In this document: positions 1-6,311 of the stretch, piece by piece
Position numbering within the stretch: position 1 is the first letter of the stretch
How the letters are laid out: the number at the start of each line of letters is the position of its first letter
Source of the DNA: an uncultured Bacilli bacterium
Lineage (GTDB): Bacteria > Bacillota_I > Bacilli_A > RFN20 > DUOF01
Length of the DNA stretch: 7,017 nt
NCBI GenBank assembly: GCA_934101685.1
Contig: CAKORZ010000070.1
Location: 1 to 7,017, forward strand
Direction: 5' to 3'
Notes under the pieces: generated by a model
The model's input: only the letters and a program-made list of their open reading frames with translations
Database searches by the model: none
Told to the model about the DNA's origin: nothing
Translations under genes and position numbers: made by a program

Positions 1-1573
1 ATCTTGAACAATCATAAAATGAAGGGAACTTAACTTTTAATGTTATTTCTTTTGTACTAGTAGAGCTAACTTCTTCATTTAATACCCAAACAAGTTTGTT
101 AGCAGTATTTACTAAAGGAGAATATGAAGTATAATCTTCCTTAATACTTATTTCTATATATTTATTAGATAAATCATCCTTAAAAATATTTAATGAATAA
201 ACATTATCCATATTAGTAGTATCAATATCAACATCTAAAATAGCCCCACCATATACTGCCATTGCTTCATTTGTAGTACTATCTGCATAATAAGTAAACA
301 CTTTAGCAGGTTCTACTAAATCCTTTATATCATCATAAGTAAACCATACATATATTGTATTATTAACTATTTTTGAATTAGATACTGTTAGAGTAATACT
401 TGAATTTCCTAGTTTAACTTTTGTATTATTATAAATTTTTTGCATTGTTGCTTGGCTGTAATTAATACCAAACATTGGTTTTAATCCAAATACAAATAAT
501 TTATCATTATTAATTATATCATTATTTTTCAAATCAAATTTTGAAGTTTCTATTGTTTCTTCACCTATATACATTAAAGCTCCTCTATATCCATCTTTTT
601 GTGAATATGCACTTACATAAGGTAATCTTCCACTACCTGGACCAGTTACTATTGTATTAGAATAATTTTGACCATTTATTTCTATATTTTCTCCATGTGT
701 TGTACTAGATGTAGGCATATACCATTCTAATGTATAGTTTTTATCTAGATTATTATAGAAATCAATTGTAAAACTATCTGGATAATAAGATTCTCCTTTA
801 CTTTCAGTAGATGTTAATTCATTATTTATTTTACTAGTTAGTGAAGATGCTCCTACTCTTATATAATTACTATTAGTATTAAAATACAAACTTTCACCAT
901 TTAAAGTAATCTCATATTCATTAATAAAATCATTATCAAACTTTGCCACTACACTATTACCATATTCAAAAGTTGCTTTTTTATTTGTTACAGTTAACTT
1001 TTTGTAATATTCATTGTTATTTAATAAATCTATAGTTTTTATTTTGCTAGTGCTATTTTCAAAAGTTACTTCTTTTACTTCCTCATAAAATTCTACATTA
1101 GAATTAAAATCATAACTTATGTTTAATTTAGTTTTTTCTAGTGTTGAGGCATCTACCTCTATATTAGTATCGCTACTTACATTATTAATTGCATATCTAA
1201 CAAGTCTACCTTTTAATTCATCATTTTCAGTAAAACTTGTTACTAAAGTGTAATTATCATTTGTATCGTTAACATACTTTTCTGCTCCTTCATAACTTAA
1301 TTCAGTATTATTTAGTTTTACTTTTAAATTACTTGAAGAATATCCCATTGGGATATACACTTCATAATAAGTTGATTCTCCTTTTCCTATTTGTGATGCT
1401 GAATCTTTAAAGTTTCCATATATTATTTCATTTGTCTCATTGCCAGGTTGAGTAACATTTGCACTTAAAGAATAATATGTTGGATTCTTATCTTTACCAC
1501 ATCCCACTAACACTATAAGTGATGATACTACTAAGCATATACATGTAAAGAAACCTTTAATTCCTCTTTTCAT
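1..1573 (-). CDS. Large secreted lipoprotein of unknown family, C-terminus beyond the window
   Basis: An uninterrupted minus-strand frame starts at ATG 1573-1571 and stays open to the left edge, giving 524 codons and no stop in the window. The ATG follows a purine-rich ribosome binding site (AGGAAGGGGA, 1581-1590) by about 8 nt. Residues 1-25 form a lipoprotein signal: a short basic start (MKRGIK), a hydrophobic stretch and the lipobox LVGC with Cys25, so lipid anchoring at the outer face of the cytoplasmic membrane is expected. The mature part is rich in Asn, Ser, Thr and Tyr with alternating polar and hydrophobic runs, as in beta-sandwich surface proteins. Cysteine is absent after Cys25 until about residue 522. 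Landmarks are a WYMP motif at 284-287 and GPGSGRLP at 310-317. I recognise no catalytic motif or named domain; binding protein or surface adhesin is only a guess. It is divergent from the paralog pair starting at 1790. Confidence 0.9.
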   Translation of the reverse strand, partial: MKRGIKGFFTCICLVVSSLIVLVGCGKDKNPTYYSLSANVTQPGNETNEIIYGNFKDSASQIGKGESTYYEVYIPMGYSSSNLKVKLNNTELSYEGAEKYVNDTNDNYTLVTSFTENDELKGRLVRYAINNVSSDTNIEVDASTLEKTKLNISYDFNSNVEFYEEVKEVTFENSTSKIKTIDLLNNNEYYKKLTVTNKKATFEYGNSVVAKFDNDFINEYEITLNGESLYFNTNSNYIRVGASSLTSKINNELTSTESKGESYYPDSFTIDFYNNLDKNYTLEWYMPTSSTTHGENIEINGQNYSNTIVTGPGSGRLPYVSAYSQKDGYRGALMYIGEETIETSKFDLKNNDIINNDKLFVFGLKPMFGINYSQATMQKIYNNTKVKLGNSSITLTVSNSKIVNNTIYVWFTYDDIKDLVEPAKVFTYYADSTTNEAMAVYGGAILDVDIDTTNMDNVYSLNIFKDDLSNKYIEISIKEDYTSYSPLVNTANKLVWVLNEEVSSTSTKEITLKVKFPSFYDCSR

Positions 1574-1600
1574 TATAATTTCCCCTTCCTTGTTAATTTT

Positions 1601-1609
1601 AGTATAACA
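1601..1609 (-). promoter_or_regulatory. Extended -10 promoter of the lipoprotein gene
   Basis: Read on the minus strand this is TGT-TATACT, a TGn extended -10 with five of six consensus bases. It would start transcription near 1594, a leader of about 20 nt carrying the ribosome binding site. I see no good -35 hexamer at 16-18 bp, which extended -10 promoters can lack. Inferred from motif only. Confidence 0.5.
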
Positions 1610-1621
1610 TATAAATTTATA
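1610..1621. promoter_or_regulatory. 12-bp perfect palindrome abutting the lipoprotein -10 element
   Basis: TATAAATTTATA is a perfect palindrome lying immediately upstream of the extended -10, where a repressor would block RNA polymerase. The 7-mer TATAAAT recurs at 1692-1698 and 1714-1720 in the same divergent region. Because the DNA is so A+T-rich, chance is a real alternative. Confidence 0.2.
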
Positions 1622-1671
1622 TAAAATCATTGTTTTTAACATAAAATCTGGTGTTAATATTTCCCTGTATT

Positions 1672-1690
1672 CACATTTATTATTGATGTG
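1672..1690. promoter_or_regulatory. Inverted repeat CACAT-N9-ATGTG in the divergent region
   Basis: Two 5-bp arms, CACAT (1672-1676) and ATGTG (1686-1690), are separated by 9 bp. The repeat sits about midway between the two divergent promoters. It contains G/C bases, unlike most of the surroundings, and could be an operator shared by both transcription units. No cognate regulator is identifiable, so this is a candidate only. Confidence 0.2.
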
Positions 1691-1729
1691 TTATAAATTT
1701 TATTTATATCAATTATAAATTATTTGTTA

Positions 1730-1758
1730 TTCAAATTATGTCATTGTTTATCTATAAT
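1730..1758 (+). promoter_or_regulatory. Sigma-A type promoter of the tandem paralog pair
   Basis: A perfect TATAAT lies at 1753-1758, with TTCAAA (1730-1735, four of six matches to TTGACA) 17 bp upstream. Transcription would start near 1765, leaving a leader of about 25 nt that carries AAAGGAGA at 1775-1782. It is the only strong -10 directly before the 1790 gene and probably drives both paralogs. Confidence 0.6.
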
Positions 1759-1789
1759 AGCCTTGTAAGCAAGAAAAGGAGATGGAGTT

Positions 1790-2302
1790 ATGGAATTCTT
1801 GTCACAAGAAAAAAATGAAAATTTTTATTACGATGGAAAGGATAGTTGGTTTAACGTTAACACTAATGAACGTGTTATGAAAGAAGTTAGTTTTGAACCA
1901 TTTAGAGGTGATGAAGCATCTATTAGGTTTTACTCTTCTGGAGCATTAGTTACTTACAAAATATTTAACTTTCTTAAGATTTATTTTGTTAGAAATGATG
2001 GTAAAAGATTATTCAACTTCGAACCAGAAGATGTTCACAAAATGGAAAAACGTTTTACTTATGTTGCAGGATATGGTTGTGGAACTGGCGTGTTATTAAG
2101 TTTGCAATATGAAGATAAAAGTAGTCACTATGAATATCATACTTATGGTGGTGTTGTAATTAGATCAAATGATTTTTGTGATTTGGTTAAAAAGGTTGAT
2201 GAATTTGAAGAAAAGATGAATGTATATTATAGTGAAGCAAACAAGAAAAAACAAATTTTAAAGAATATAGAAGAAGAAAATAATAAAGGAAAGAGGATAT
2301 AA
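1790..2302 (+). CDS. Unrecognised 170-residue protein, first of a tandem paralog pair
   Basis: The ATG at 1790 follows AAAGGAGA (1775-1782) with a 7-nt spacer, so this start is well supported. No signal peptide or obvious membrane segment is visible; a cytoplasmic protein is likely. I do not recognise the family. Blocks shared with the next gene are: N-terminal FL-QE followed by FYY-GK (residues 3-17), FYSSGAL (47-53), a YFV-N---R-F stretch (65-75), Y-CGTGVL (95-102), YHTY (116-119), DF (128-129) and a charged C-terminal helix of about 35 residues. By hand alignment about one third of residues match the 2305 product, almost without gaps from FYSSGAL onward. The central part alternates polar and hydrophobic residues like a beta-rich fold. 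The genes are separated by 2 nt and certainly co-transcribed. Cys97, His117 and the paired tyrosines are the best candidates for functional residues, which is inference. Confidence 0.93.
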   Translation: MEFLSQEKNENFYYDGKDSWFNVNTNERVMKEVSFEPFRGDEASIRFYSSGALVTYKIFNFLKIYFVRNDGKRLFNFEPEDVHKMEKRFTYVAGYGCGTGVLLSLQYEDKSSHYEYHTYGGVVIRSNDFCDLVKKVDEFEEKMNVYYSEANKKKQILKNIEEENNKGKRI

Positions 2303-2304
2303 TT

Positions 2305-2832
2305 ATGAAATTTTTAAAGCAAGAAGAAAACAAACATTTTTATTATAGTGGAAAAGGGAATTTATTTTGTACTAATTCTGAAAACTGTATAGCGTATATA
2401 AAAGATGAGAGTGAATTAAAAGATAAAGAAATAGATAAAGTTACATTTTATTCATCTGGTGCATTACTAAAGACAAAAACTGAAGAAACATTAGAATACT
2501 TATTTGTTCAAAATAATGCAGAAAGAACTTTCTCTTTGTATGTTGATAATTGGAATGAAAAAGAATGTCCTTTTTATGAGATTAAGCCATATGTATGTGG
2601 AACTGGTGTTTTAGTAGCTTATCAATACTTTAGTGGCGAAACAAATTATACATACCATACATATACTGGAATGTTAATAAAAGATAAAGACTTCGATTCT
2701 ATGATCAAAAAAATTGACAAATATGAAGATAGAATTGGAGTATGCTTTAACGATGTTAATGAAACTAAAGAAGTTATTAAGTTAGTAAAAAAAGATTGTG
2801 AAAAATTAAAAAATAAAAATAAGACAAGATAG
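2305..2832 (+). CDS. Unrecognised 175-residue protein, second of a tandem paralog pair
   Basis: The ATG at 2305 lies 2 nt after the TAA of the preceding gene. AAGAGGA (2291-2297) within that gene's last codons serves as ribosome binding site with a 7-nt spacer, so translation is probably coupled. The product matches its neighbour block by block: FL-QE and FYY-GK (3-17), FYSSGAL (48-54), FV-N---R-F (67-76), Y-CGTGVL (96-103), YHTY (117-120), DF (129-130) and a lysine-rich C-terminal tail. Sequence differences are spread evenly, so the duplication is old and both copies appear to be under selection. The second copy has additional cysteines (22, 28, 88, 147, 165) that the first lacks. No domain is recognised and no transmembrane segment is visible. 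Two diverged copies side by side would fit a heteromeric partner pair, but nothing here proves that. The gene ends at a strong terminator. Confidence 0.93.
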   Translation: MKFLKQEENKHFYYSGKGNLFCTNSENCIAYIKDESELKDKEIDKVTFYSSGALLKTKTEETLEYLFVQNNAERTFSLYVDNWNEKECPFYEIKPYVCGTGVLVAYQYFSGETNYTYHTYTGMLIKDKDFDSMIKKIDKYEDRIGVCFNDVNETKEVIKLVKKDCEKLKNKNKTR

Positions 2833-2833
2833 T

Positions 2834-2864
2834 AAAAAGGTATGATTTTGAGTCATACCTTTTT
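2834..2864. terminator. Bidirectional intrinsic terminator between convergent genes
   Basis: AAAAAGGTATGA (2834-2845) and TCATACCTTTTT (2853-2864) form a perfect 12-bp stem with a 7-nt loop. The T-run closes the stem on the plus strand and, because the stem begins with A-run, also on the minus strand. It lies 1 nt after the stop of the plus-strand paralog and overlaps the TAA of the minus-strand LysR gene (2863-2865), so it can end transcription from both sides. Confidence 0.92.
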
Positions 2865-3741
2865 ATTCATTAATTATATCTACAAATTTATTTAAAACTT
2901 TATTAGATGTTTCTTTACTAGTTAAGCATACTATTTTTCTAGCGCATATAGTTAAACTTGGAAATATTACACTCACATTATCTTTACCTATCACATCTTT
3001 ATAATACTCAATATTTACAAAAGCCATACCAAAGCCTTTTTTTACAAATTCATATAATAATATATAATTATCTAATTCATATTTAGGATTTAGTTTTATA
3101 TGTTCTTTTTCAAAAAAACTATCTATTGTAATTCTAGAATTATTATTAATACTAGGTAACATTAATTCATTAATTGGGAATTTATTTAATTCTATGTTAT
3201 TAGAGTTATATTTTTCTTTGTATTTTTTACTACCTATTAATTTATACTCTATATCAAATTGCTTTATTAAGTTAAAATCTTTTTCTCTATCATTTTTATC
3301 TACAAATATGATGTCTAAATCATTATTATATAATCTTTCAATTAGTTTATCTTTTGTTCCTCTTTGCATAACTATTTGAATATTAGGATATTTATTAACA
3401 AACTTAGTTAAGTATTCTAAAACTATTTGGTTTATATTTGAGCTAGATGTACCTATTCTGAGGGAACCTTCTTCTAGCTTATTATATCTTTCAGCACTTT
3501 TCTCTATATCATCTAACTCTTCAATTACATTTTTAACTTTATTGTATAGTATTTTACCATAACTTGTAAGTTCTACACCTTTACTTTTTCTTATAAATAG
3601 TTTTTGATTTAGTTCTTTTTCTAATTCTTTTATGGAGAATGATACTGCTGGTTGAGATGTATATAATATTTCACTTGCTTTAGATAAGTTTTTTTCTTTT
3701 GCTACATGATAAAACACTCTATATAAATTATAATTGGTCAT
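2863..3741 (-). CDS. LysR-family transcriptional regulator
   Basis: This cytoplasmic DNA-binding protein has 292 residues, the usual LysR length. The N-terminal winged helix-turn-helix spans about residues 3-62: the LSKASEILYTSQPAVS region (19-34) is the helix-turn-helix, and LFIRKSKGVELTSYGK (48-63) is the wing and exit. A linker helix (about 64-90) leads to the effector-binding domain, which begins at LRIGTSS (94-100). Its first half includes LDIIFVD (142-148), and KKGFGMAFV (234-242) lies in the second lobe as in typical members. The effector cannot be read from sequence. The start is fixed by an in-frame TAA at 3745-3747, just upstream of the ATG. Unlike many LysR genes it has no divergent neighbour. 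Its target may be itself, the upstream same-strand genes or a distant locus. It probably has its own promoter inside the 3' end of the preceding ORF. Confidence 0.96.
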   Translation of the reverse strand: MTNYNLYRVFYHVAKEKNLSKASEILYTSQPAVSFSIKELEKELNQKLFIRKSKGVELTSYGKILYNKVKNVIEELDDIEKSAERYNKLEEGSLRIGTSSSNINQIVLEYLTKFVNKYPNIQIVMQRGTKDKLIERLYNNDLDIIFVDKNDREKDFNLIKQFDIEYKLIGSKKYKEKYNSNNIELNKFPINELMLPSINNNSRITIDSFFEKEHIKLNPKYELDNYILLYEFVKKGFGMAFVNIEYYKDVIGKDNVSVIFPSLTICARKIVCLTSKETSNKVLNKFVDIINE

Positions 3742-3754
3742 AAATTATTTTTAT

Positions 3755-3760
3755 ACCTCC
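3755..3760 (-). promoter_or_regulatory. Ribosome binding site of the LysR gene with unusually long spacing
   Basis: GGAGGT reads on the minus strand at 3760-3755, a near-perfect anti-16S match. It sits 13 nt before the ATG at 3741, against 7-8 nt for most other genes in this window. An in-frame stop at 3745-3747 excludes an earlier start, so the long gap appears real and may lower translation. Confidence 0.7.
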
Positions 3761-3765
3761 GCTTT

Positions 3766-3803
3766 TATTTATACATTTACAATTATATCATTACTTATAA
3801 ATA
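3766..3803. promoter_or_regulatory. 8-bp inverted repeat bracketing the LysR promoter -10 element
   Basis: TATTTATA (3766-3773) and TATAAATA (3796-3803) are exact reverse complements separated by 22 bp, with the -10 hexamer between them. LysR proteins commonly autoregulate through dyads near their own promoter, so this is a possible operator. The arms are pure A/T and may be chance. Confidence 0.25.
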
Positions 3804-3811
3804 CATTTCAA
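3782..3811 (-). promoter_or_regulatory. Promoter of the LysR gene inside the 3' end of the 116-residue ORF
   Basis: On the minus strand TTGAAA (3811-3806) is followed after 18 bp by TATAAT (3787-3782), preceded by TGA (3790-3788), so it also has an extended -10. Predicted transcription start is near 3775, leaving a leader of about 34 nt. The -35 lies in the last codons of the 3791-4141 ORF. Confidence 0.6.
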
Positions 3812-4141
3812 ATATTTTCCTTCCTTGAAATATTTTTTAGGCTTTGCTACTAAATCATTTCTAACTAAGAAAGCATTCAATAGTCCAAAAAAGATATGCC
3901 ATAATTCATTAGTTATTTCATCTTTGCTAACATTACATCTTAAACAATATAAATCTAATTCAAAGGTTTCTTTTATTATTTCTTTTAAACAATTTATTAT
4001 AAGTTCTCCTATATTTTCGTATACATAATCACTAAACTCTTTTATTTTATTTTCACTATCATAGAATACTGGCACATTCAATGTATTATTTTTATTTATA
4101 TATCTAGTATACTTTAAAACTTTAATGTATTCATTATTCAT
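3791..4141 (-). CDS. Unrecognised 116-residue ORF, probably the C-terminal half of a split protein
   Basis: The first ATG in this frame is at 4141-4139. The 20 or so nt before it contain no purine-rich ribosome binding site, unlike nearly every other gene here. The frame continues upstream without a stop through 16 sense codons to the TAA at 4192-4190 that ends the 231-residue ORF. I recognise no family. Visible blocks are YIKVL (5-9), VPVF (23-26), KIKxxxDxV (32-40), a hydrophobic helix, WHIFFG (81-86) and a lysine-rich tail. These blocks recur in the same order in the 231-residue ORF. The simplest reading is that this segment was translated as part of one longer protein. If the stop is real and not suppressed, it may not be expressed separately. 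An independent short protein started from a weak site remains possible. Confidence 0.6.
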   Translation of the reverse strand: MNNEYIKVLKYTRYINKNNTLNVPVFYDSENKIKEFSDYVYENIGELIINCLKEIIKETFELDLYCLRCNVSKDEITNELWHIFFGLLNAFLVRNDLVAKPKKYFKEGKYLKCIYK

Positions 4142-4189
4142 ATTTAAATTATTAATTGCATTTAAGCTTTCTTTTGTTATTTCTATTTC

Positions 4190-4885
4190 TTATTTATCTT
4201 TTAATAAATAATCTAGTTTTTTAAATTTACCATAAATTTTACTATTATTTCTTAATTTATAATATCTAAAATAATCCAATCTATCTCCATAAGCATTACC
4301 AAAACTGCTTAAAGATTCTCTCTCATATCTAGCATTATTAAAACTACATAATAAATTAGAATTAAATTTATTACAAAAATAACTATTCTCATAACCTATA
4401 AGTAAATAATCTCTATTTCCTTTCTTTTTATATTCTGATTTTAAAATACCTTTTTCACTTAAATAATCAAAAAACAATCCATCAAACATCTTGCCACATA
4501 GCAAATGATACATTGAAATTTTTGAATCTATTGAAGGATATAAAGCTTTTAATTTATTAGTTAACACTTTAATTTTTTCTTTTATGATAGATTCATTTTC
4601 TTTTATTACTTTATCAATTATCTTTTTTATTTTATGAATGTCTTTATTATTAAAGAAAGGAAAATTTAAACATACTTTATTACTATTTGTTTTTATAGCT
4701 GATATATTTTCTAGTAATTTTATATAATCACTTTTAAATAAATTAATATCATAAGTATAAGGGTCATTTTTAGAAATTGTAGTTAATATTTGTTTTACTT
4801 CATTATTATTTAAAACATATCTAGGATTATATCCGTCGTACTTTCCTAAATCATTATCAAATATATATACATTAATATTTTTCAT
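4190..4885 (-). CDS. Unrecognised 231-residue ORF, probably the N-terminal portion of a split two-domain protein
   Basis: The ATG at 4885 lies 1 nt after the TAA of rmuC and has no strong ribosome binding site of its own, so it is probably translated by coupling to rmuC. There is no signal peptide or membrane segment. Residues 1-30 include FDNDLGKYDGYNPRYVL, a Gly/Tyr/Asp-rich start. Residues 53-165 hold YIKLL (54-58), FPFF (75-78), KIKxxxDxV (85-93), a long lysine-rich helix (about 85-115) and YHLLCG (126-131). The stretch to about 210 is rich in Asn, Tyr and Arg, with SSFGNAYGDRLDYFRYYK at 193-210. I recognise no named domain. The blocks are repeated in the ORF immediately downstream in the same frame, so the natural protein probably had about 364 codons. 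Position in the Nudix-RmuC operon hints at, but does not show, a role linked to DNA maintenance. Confidence 0.82.
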   Translation of the reverse strand: MKNINVYIFDNDLGKYDGYNPRYVLNNNEVKQILTTISKNDPYTYDINLFKSDYIKLLENISAIKTNSNKVCLNFPFFNNKDIHKIKKIIDKVIKENESIIKEKIKVLTNKLKALYPSIDSKISMYHLLCGKMFDGLFFDYLSEKGILKSEYKKKGNRDYLLIGYENSYFCNKFNSNLLCSFNNARYERESLSSFGNAYGDRLDYFRYYKLRNNSKIYGKFKKLDYLLKDK

Positions 4886-4886
4886 T

Positions 4887-6296
4887 TTATTTATTTTCTA
4901 ACTCTTTTACTTCTTCGATTGATTCTACATTTTTAAGTTTTCTTTGCATTGCTCTTGTTCTAGTGCCTACTAGTTTTTCTAGTTCATCTCCTGCTTGATT
5001 GAATTTCTTTTGCGTTTTATCTAAAGCATCTGCAAACGTATCAAATTCTGTTTTTATTGATGTTAATAGTTTGAATACATCTGCACTCTTCTTTTGAATT
5101 ACTAGTGATTTAAAGCCCATTTGTAAAGCATTTAGTAAAGCTGAGAATGTAGAAGGGCCTGTTACACTTACATTATAGTTTCTTTGTAATTCTTCAAATA
5201 ACCCCATATTTATTACTTCTGCATATAAGCCCTCAATTGGCAAGAACATAATAGCAAACGCAGTAGTATTTGGAGCATCTATATATTTACTTGAAATGTC
5301 TTTAGCAAAAGTTATTATATTTGCTTTTAATTCTTTTCTAGCAGCTTCTACTCCATCTTTATCTGCCTTATCTATTGCTTCTTGTATACGGTGATATGCT
5401 TCTGTTGGAAACTTAGAATCTACTGGTAAATAGATACTTTCTCCATCTTTACTACCAGGCATTTTAATAGCAAATTCTACTCTATCATTTGAACCTGCTT
5501 TAGTTATAACATTTTCTTCATATTGATCTTTAGTTAGTATTTCTCTTATTAAATTACCTAAAATAACTTCCCCTACTATTCCCTTAGTTTTAACATTTGC
5601 TAAAACATTTTTCAAAGAGCTAACATCTGTTGCTAAACCTTTTATTTCACCTATTGCTTGATTTACTCCACTTATTTGCTCTAATACATTTTTAAATGAA
5701 CTATTTAATCTTTCTTCTAATGTCTTTTTCAAATTATCATCTACAACATTTTGAATCTTTTCTAATTTTTCATTATTATCTTTTCTAATATTATCCATAT
5801 TATCTTTTATCAATTTAGAGAATTCATCTAATTTATCTTTTATATCTTTTATAGACTTATCATTATTTTTACCTATTAATTCATTAATATCTTTAAATGC
5901 ATTATTAAGTTTTTCTATTTCTTCATCTTGTCCTTTTTTTATAGTGTTTTCAAAATTTTTCATAGAATCATTAATAGTCTTAATGTTACTTGTATTATTT
6001 TCTAACATTTTAATTTGGAATTCTTTATTCTCTTTGTTTAATTTATCTATTTCTTCTTTTAATTCTTTTAGTTTATCATTTATTTGTTCTATGAAGTTTC
6101 TATTTTGAGTTGCTACACTATTAACTATTGTATTAGTAACAATAGTGTAAGATTCCATTACTACTTTCTTTATTTCATTTATATCATTATTAGATAAAGC
6201 ACTATTATTAGACTTACTATTTTTATTTAAATTAAATAAGATTATTAGATTAACTCCTACTAGTAATATAACTACGATTATTAAAATATTTGTCAC
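4887..6296 (-). CDS. rmuC: DNA recombination protein RmuC
   Basis: RmuC-family proteins limit DNA rearrangements such as inversions at repeats; the conserved domain resembles a PD-(D/E)XK-type nuclease fold. The 469-residue product has the standard layout. An N-terminal hydrophobic helix (about 4-22) suggests membrane anchoring. A long Lys/Glu/Asn-rich coiled coil (about 35-235) follows, then the RmuC domain (about 236-450). Diagnostic motifs are GIVGEVILGNLI (239-250), DRVEFAIKMPG (271-281), the PVDSKFP signature (291-297, with Asp293 and Lys295), FLPIEGLYAE (351-360) and GPSTFSALLNAL (380-391). The start is GTG (6296-6294), chosen because AGGAGGT (6305-6311) precedes it by 8 nt. That site overlaps the TAG of the Nudix gene, so the two are probably translationally coupled. 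No key motif appears to be missing. Confidence 0.97.
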   Translation of the reverse strand: MTNILIIVVILLVGVNLIILFNLNKNSKSNNSALSNNDINEIKKVVMESYTIVTNTIVNSVATQNRNFIEQINDKLKELKEEIDKLNKENKEFQIKMLENNTSNIKTINDSMKNFENTIKKGQDEEIEKLNNAFKDINELIGKNNDKSIKDIKDKLDEFSKLIKDNMDNIRKDNNEKLEKIQNVVDDNLKKTLEERLNSSFKNVLEQISGVNQAIGEIKGLATDVSSLKNVLANVKTKGIVGEVILGNLIREILTKDQYEENVITKAGSNDRVEFAIKMPGSKDGESIYLPVDSKFPTEAYHRIQEAIDKADKDGVEAARKELKANIITFAKDISSKYIDAPNTTAFAIMFLPIEGLYAEVINMGLFEELQRNYNVSVTGPSTFSALLNALQMGFKSLVIQKKSADVFKLLTSIKTEFDTFADALDKTQKKFNQAGDELEKLVGTRTRAMQRKLKNVESIEEVKELENK

Positions 6297-6304
6297 TATA
6301 AATT

Positions 6305-6311
6305 ACCTCCT
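6305..6311 (-). promoter_or_regulatory. Ribosome binding site fixing the GTG start of rmuC
   Basis: AGGAGGT reads 6311-6305 on the minus strand, 8 nt before GTG 6296. Its first bases are shared with the TAG stop codon of the Nudix gene (6312-6310), so ribosomes ending the Nudix gene finish on this site. Confidence 0.88.

Larger units (their letters stand above)
3791..4885 (-). pseudogene. Candidate single gene interrupted by one in-frame TAA (4190-4192)
   Basis: Starts 4885 and 4141 are in the same frame (744 nt apart). Joined, the frame gives 231 codons, one TAA, 16 linker codons (EIEITKESLNAINNLN) and 116 codons. A one-base change in TAA would restore an open frame of 364 codons. Three signs support one gene: the linker is free of stops, the downstream ATG lacks a ribosome binding site, and the two parts share ordered blocks, consistent with an internally duplicated protein. 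Alternatives are two tandem paralogous genes, a sequencing error or stop readthrough. Either half may still be functional. Confidence 0.5.

Noticed and set aside
1686..1718. Ten-codon plus-strand ORF in the divergent region
   Set aside because: Too short, no ribosome binding site, and located upstream of the promoter.
1738..1818. 26-codon plus-strand ORF overlapping the start of the 1790 gene
   Set aside because: It has no ribosome binding site, and its ATG lies upstream of the predicted transcription start near 1765.
3194..3379. 61-codon plus-strand ORF
   Set aside because: It lies wholly opposite the LysR gene, has no ribosome binding site, and its Leu/Ser/Ile-rich composition is that of antisense of an AT-rich coding region.
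3825..4028. 67-codon plus-strand ORF
   Set aside because: It is antisense to the 116-residue frame and has no promoter or ribosome binding site; a shadow.
4142..4192. Separate promoter or ribosome binding site for the 116-residue ORF
   Set aside because: No purine-rich site lies within reach of the ATG at 4141 and only weak A/T runs resemble a -10, without any -35.
5700..6100. Repetitive-looking Lys/Glu/Asn codon runs as a DNA repeat array
   Set aside because: They encode the RmuC coiled coil; the periodicity is at protein level and there are no exact DNA repeats.
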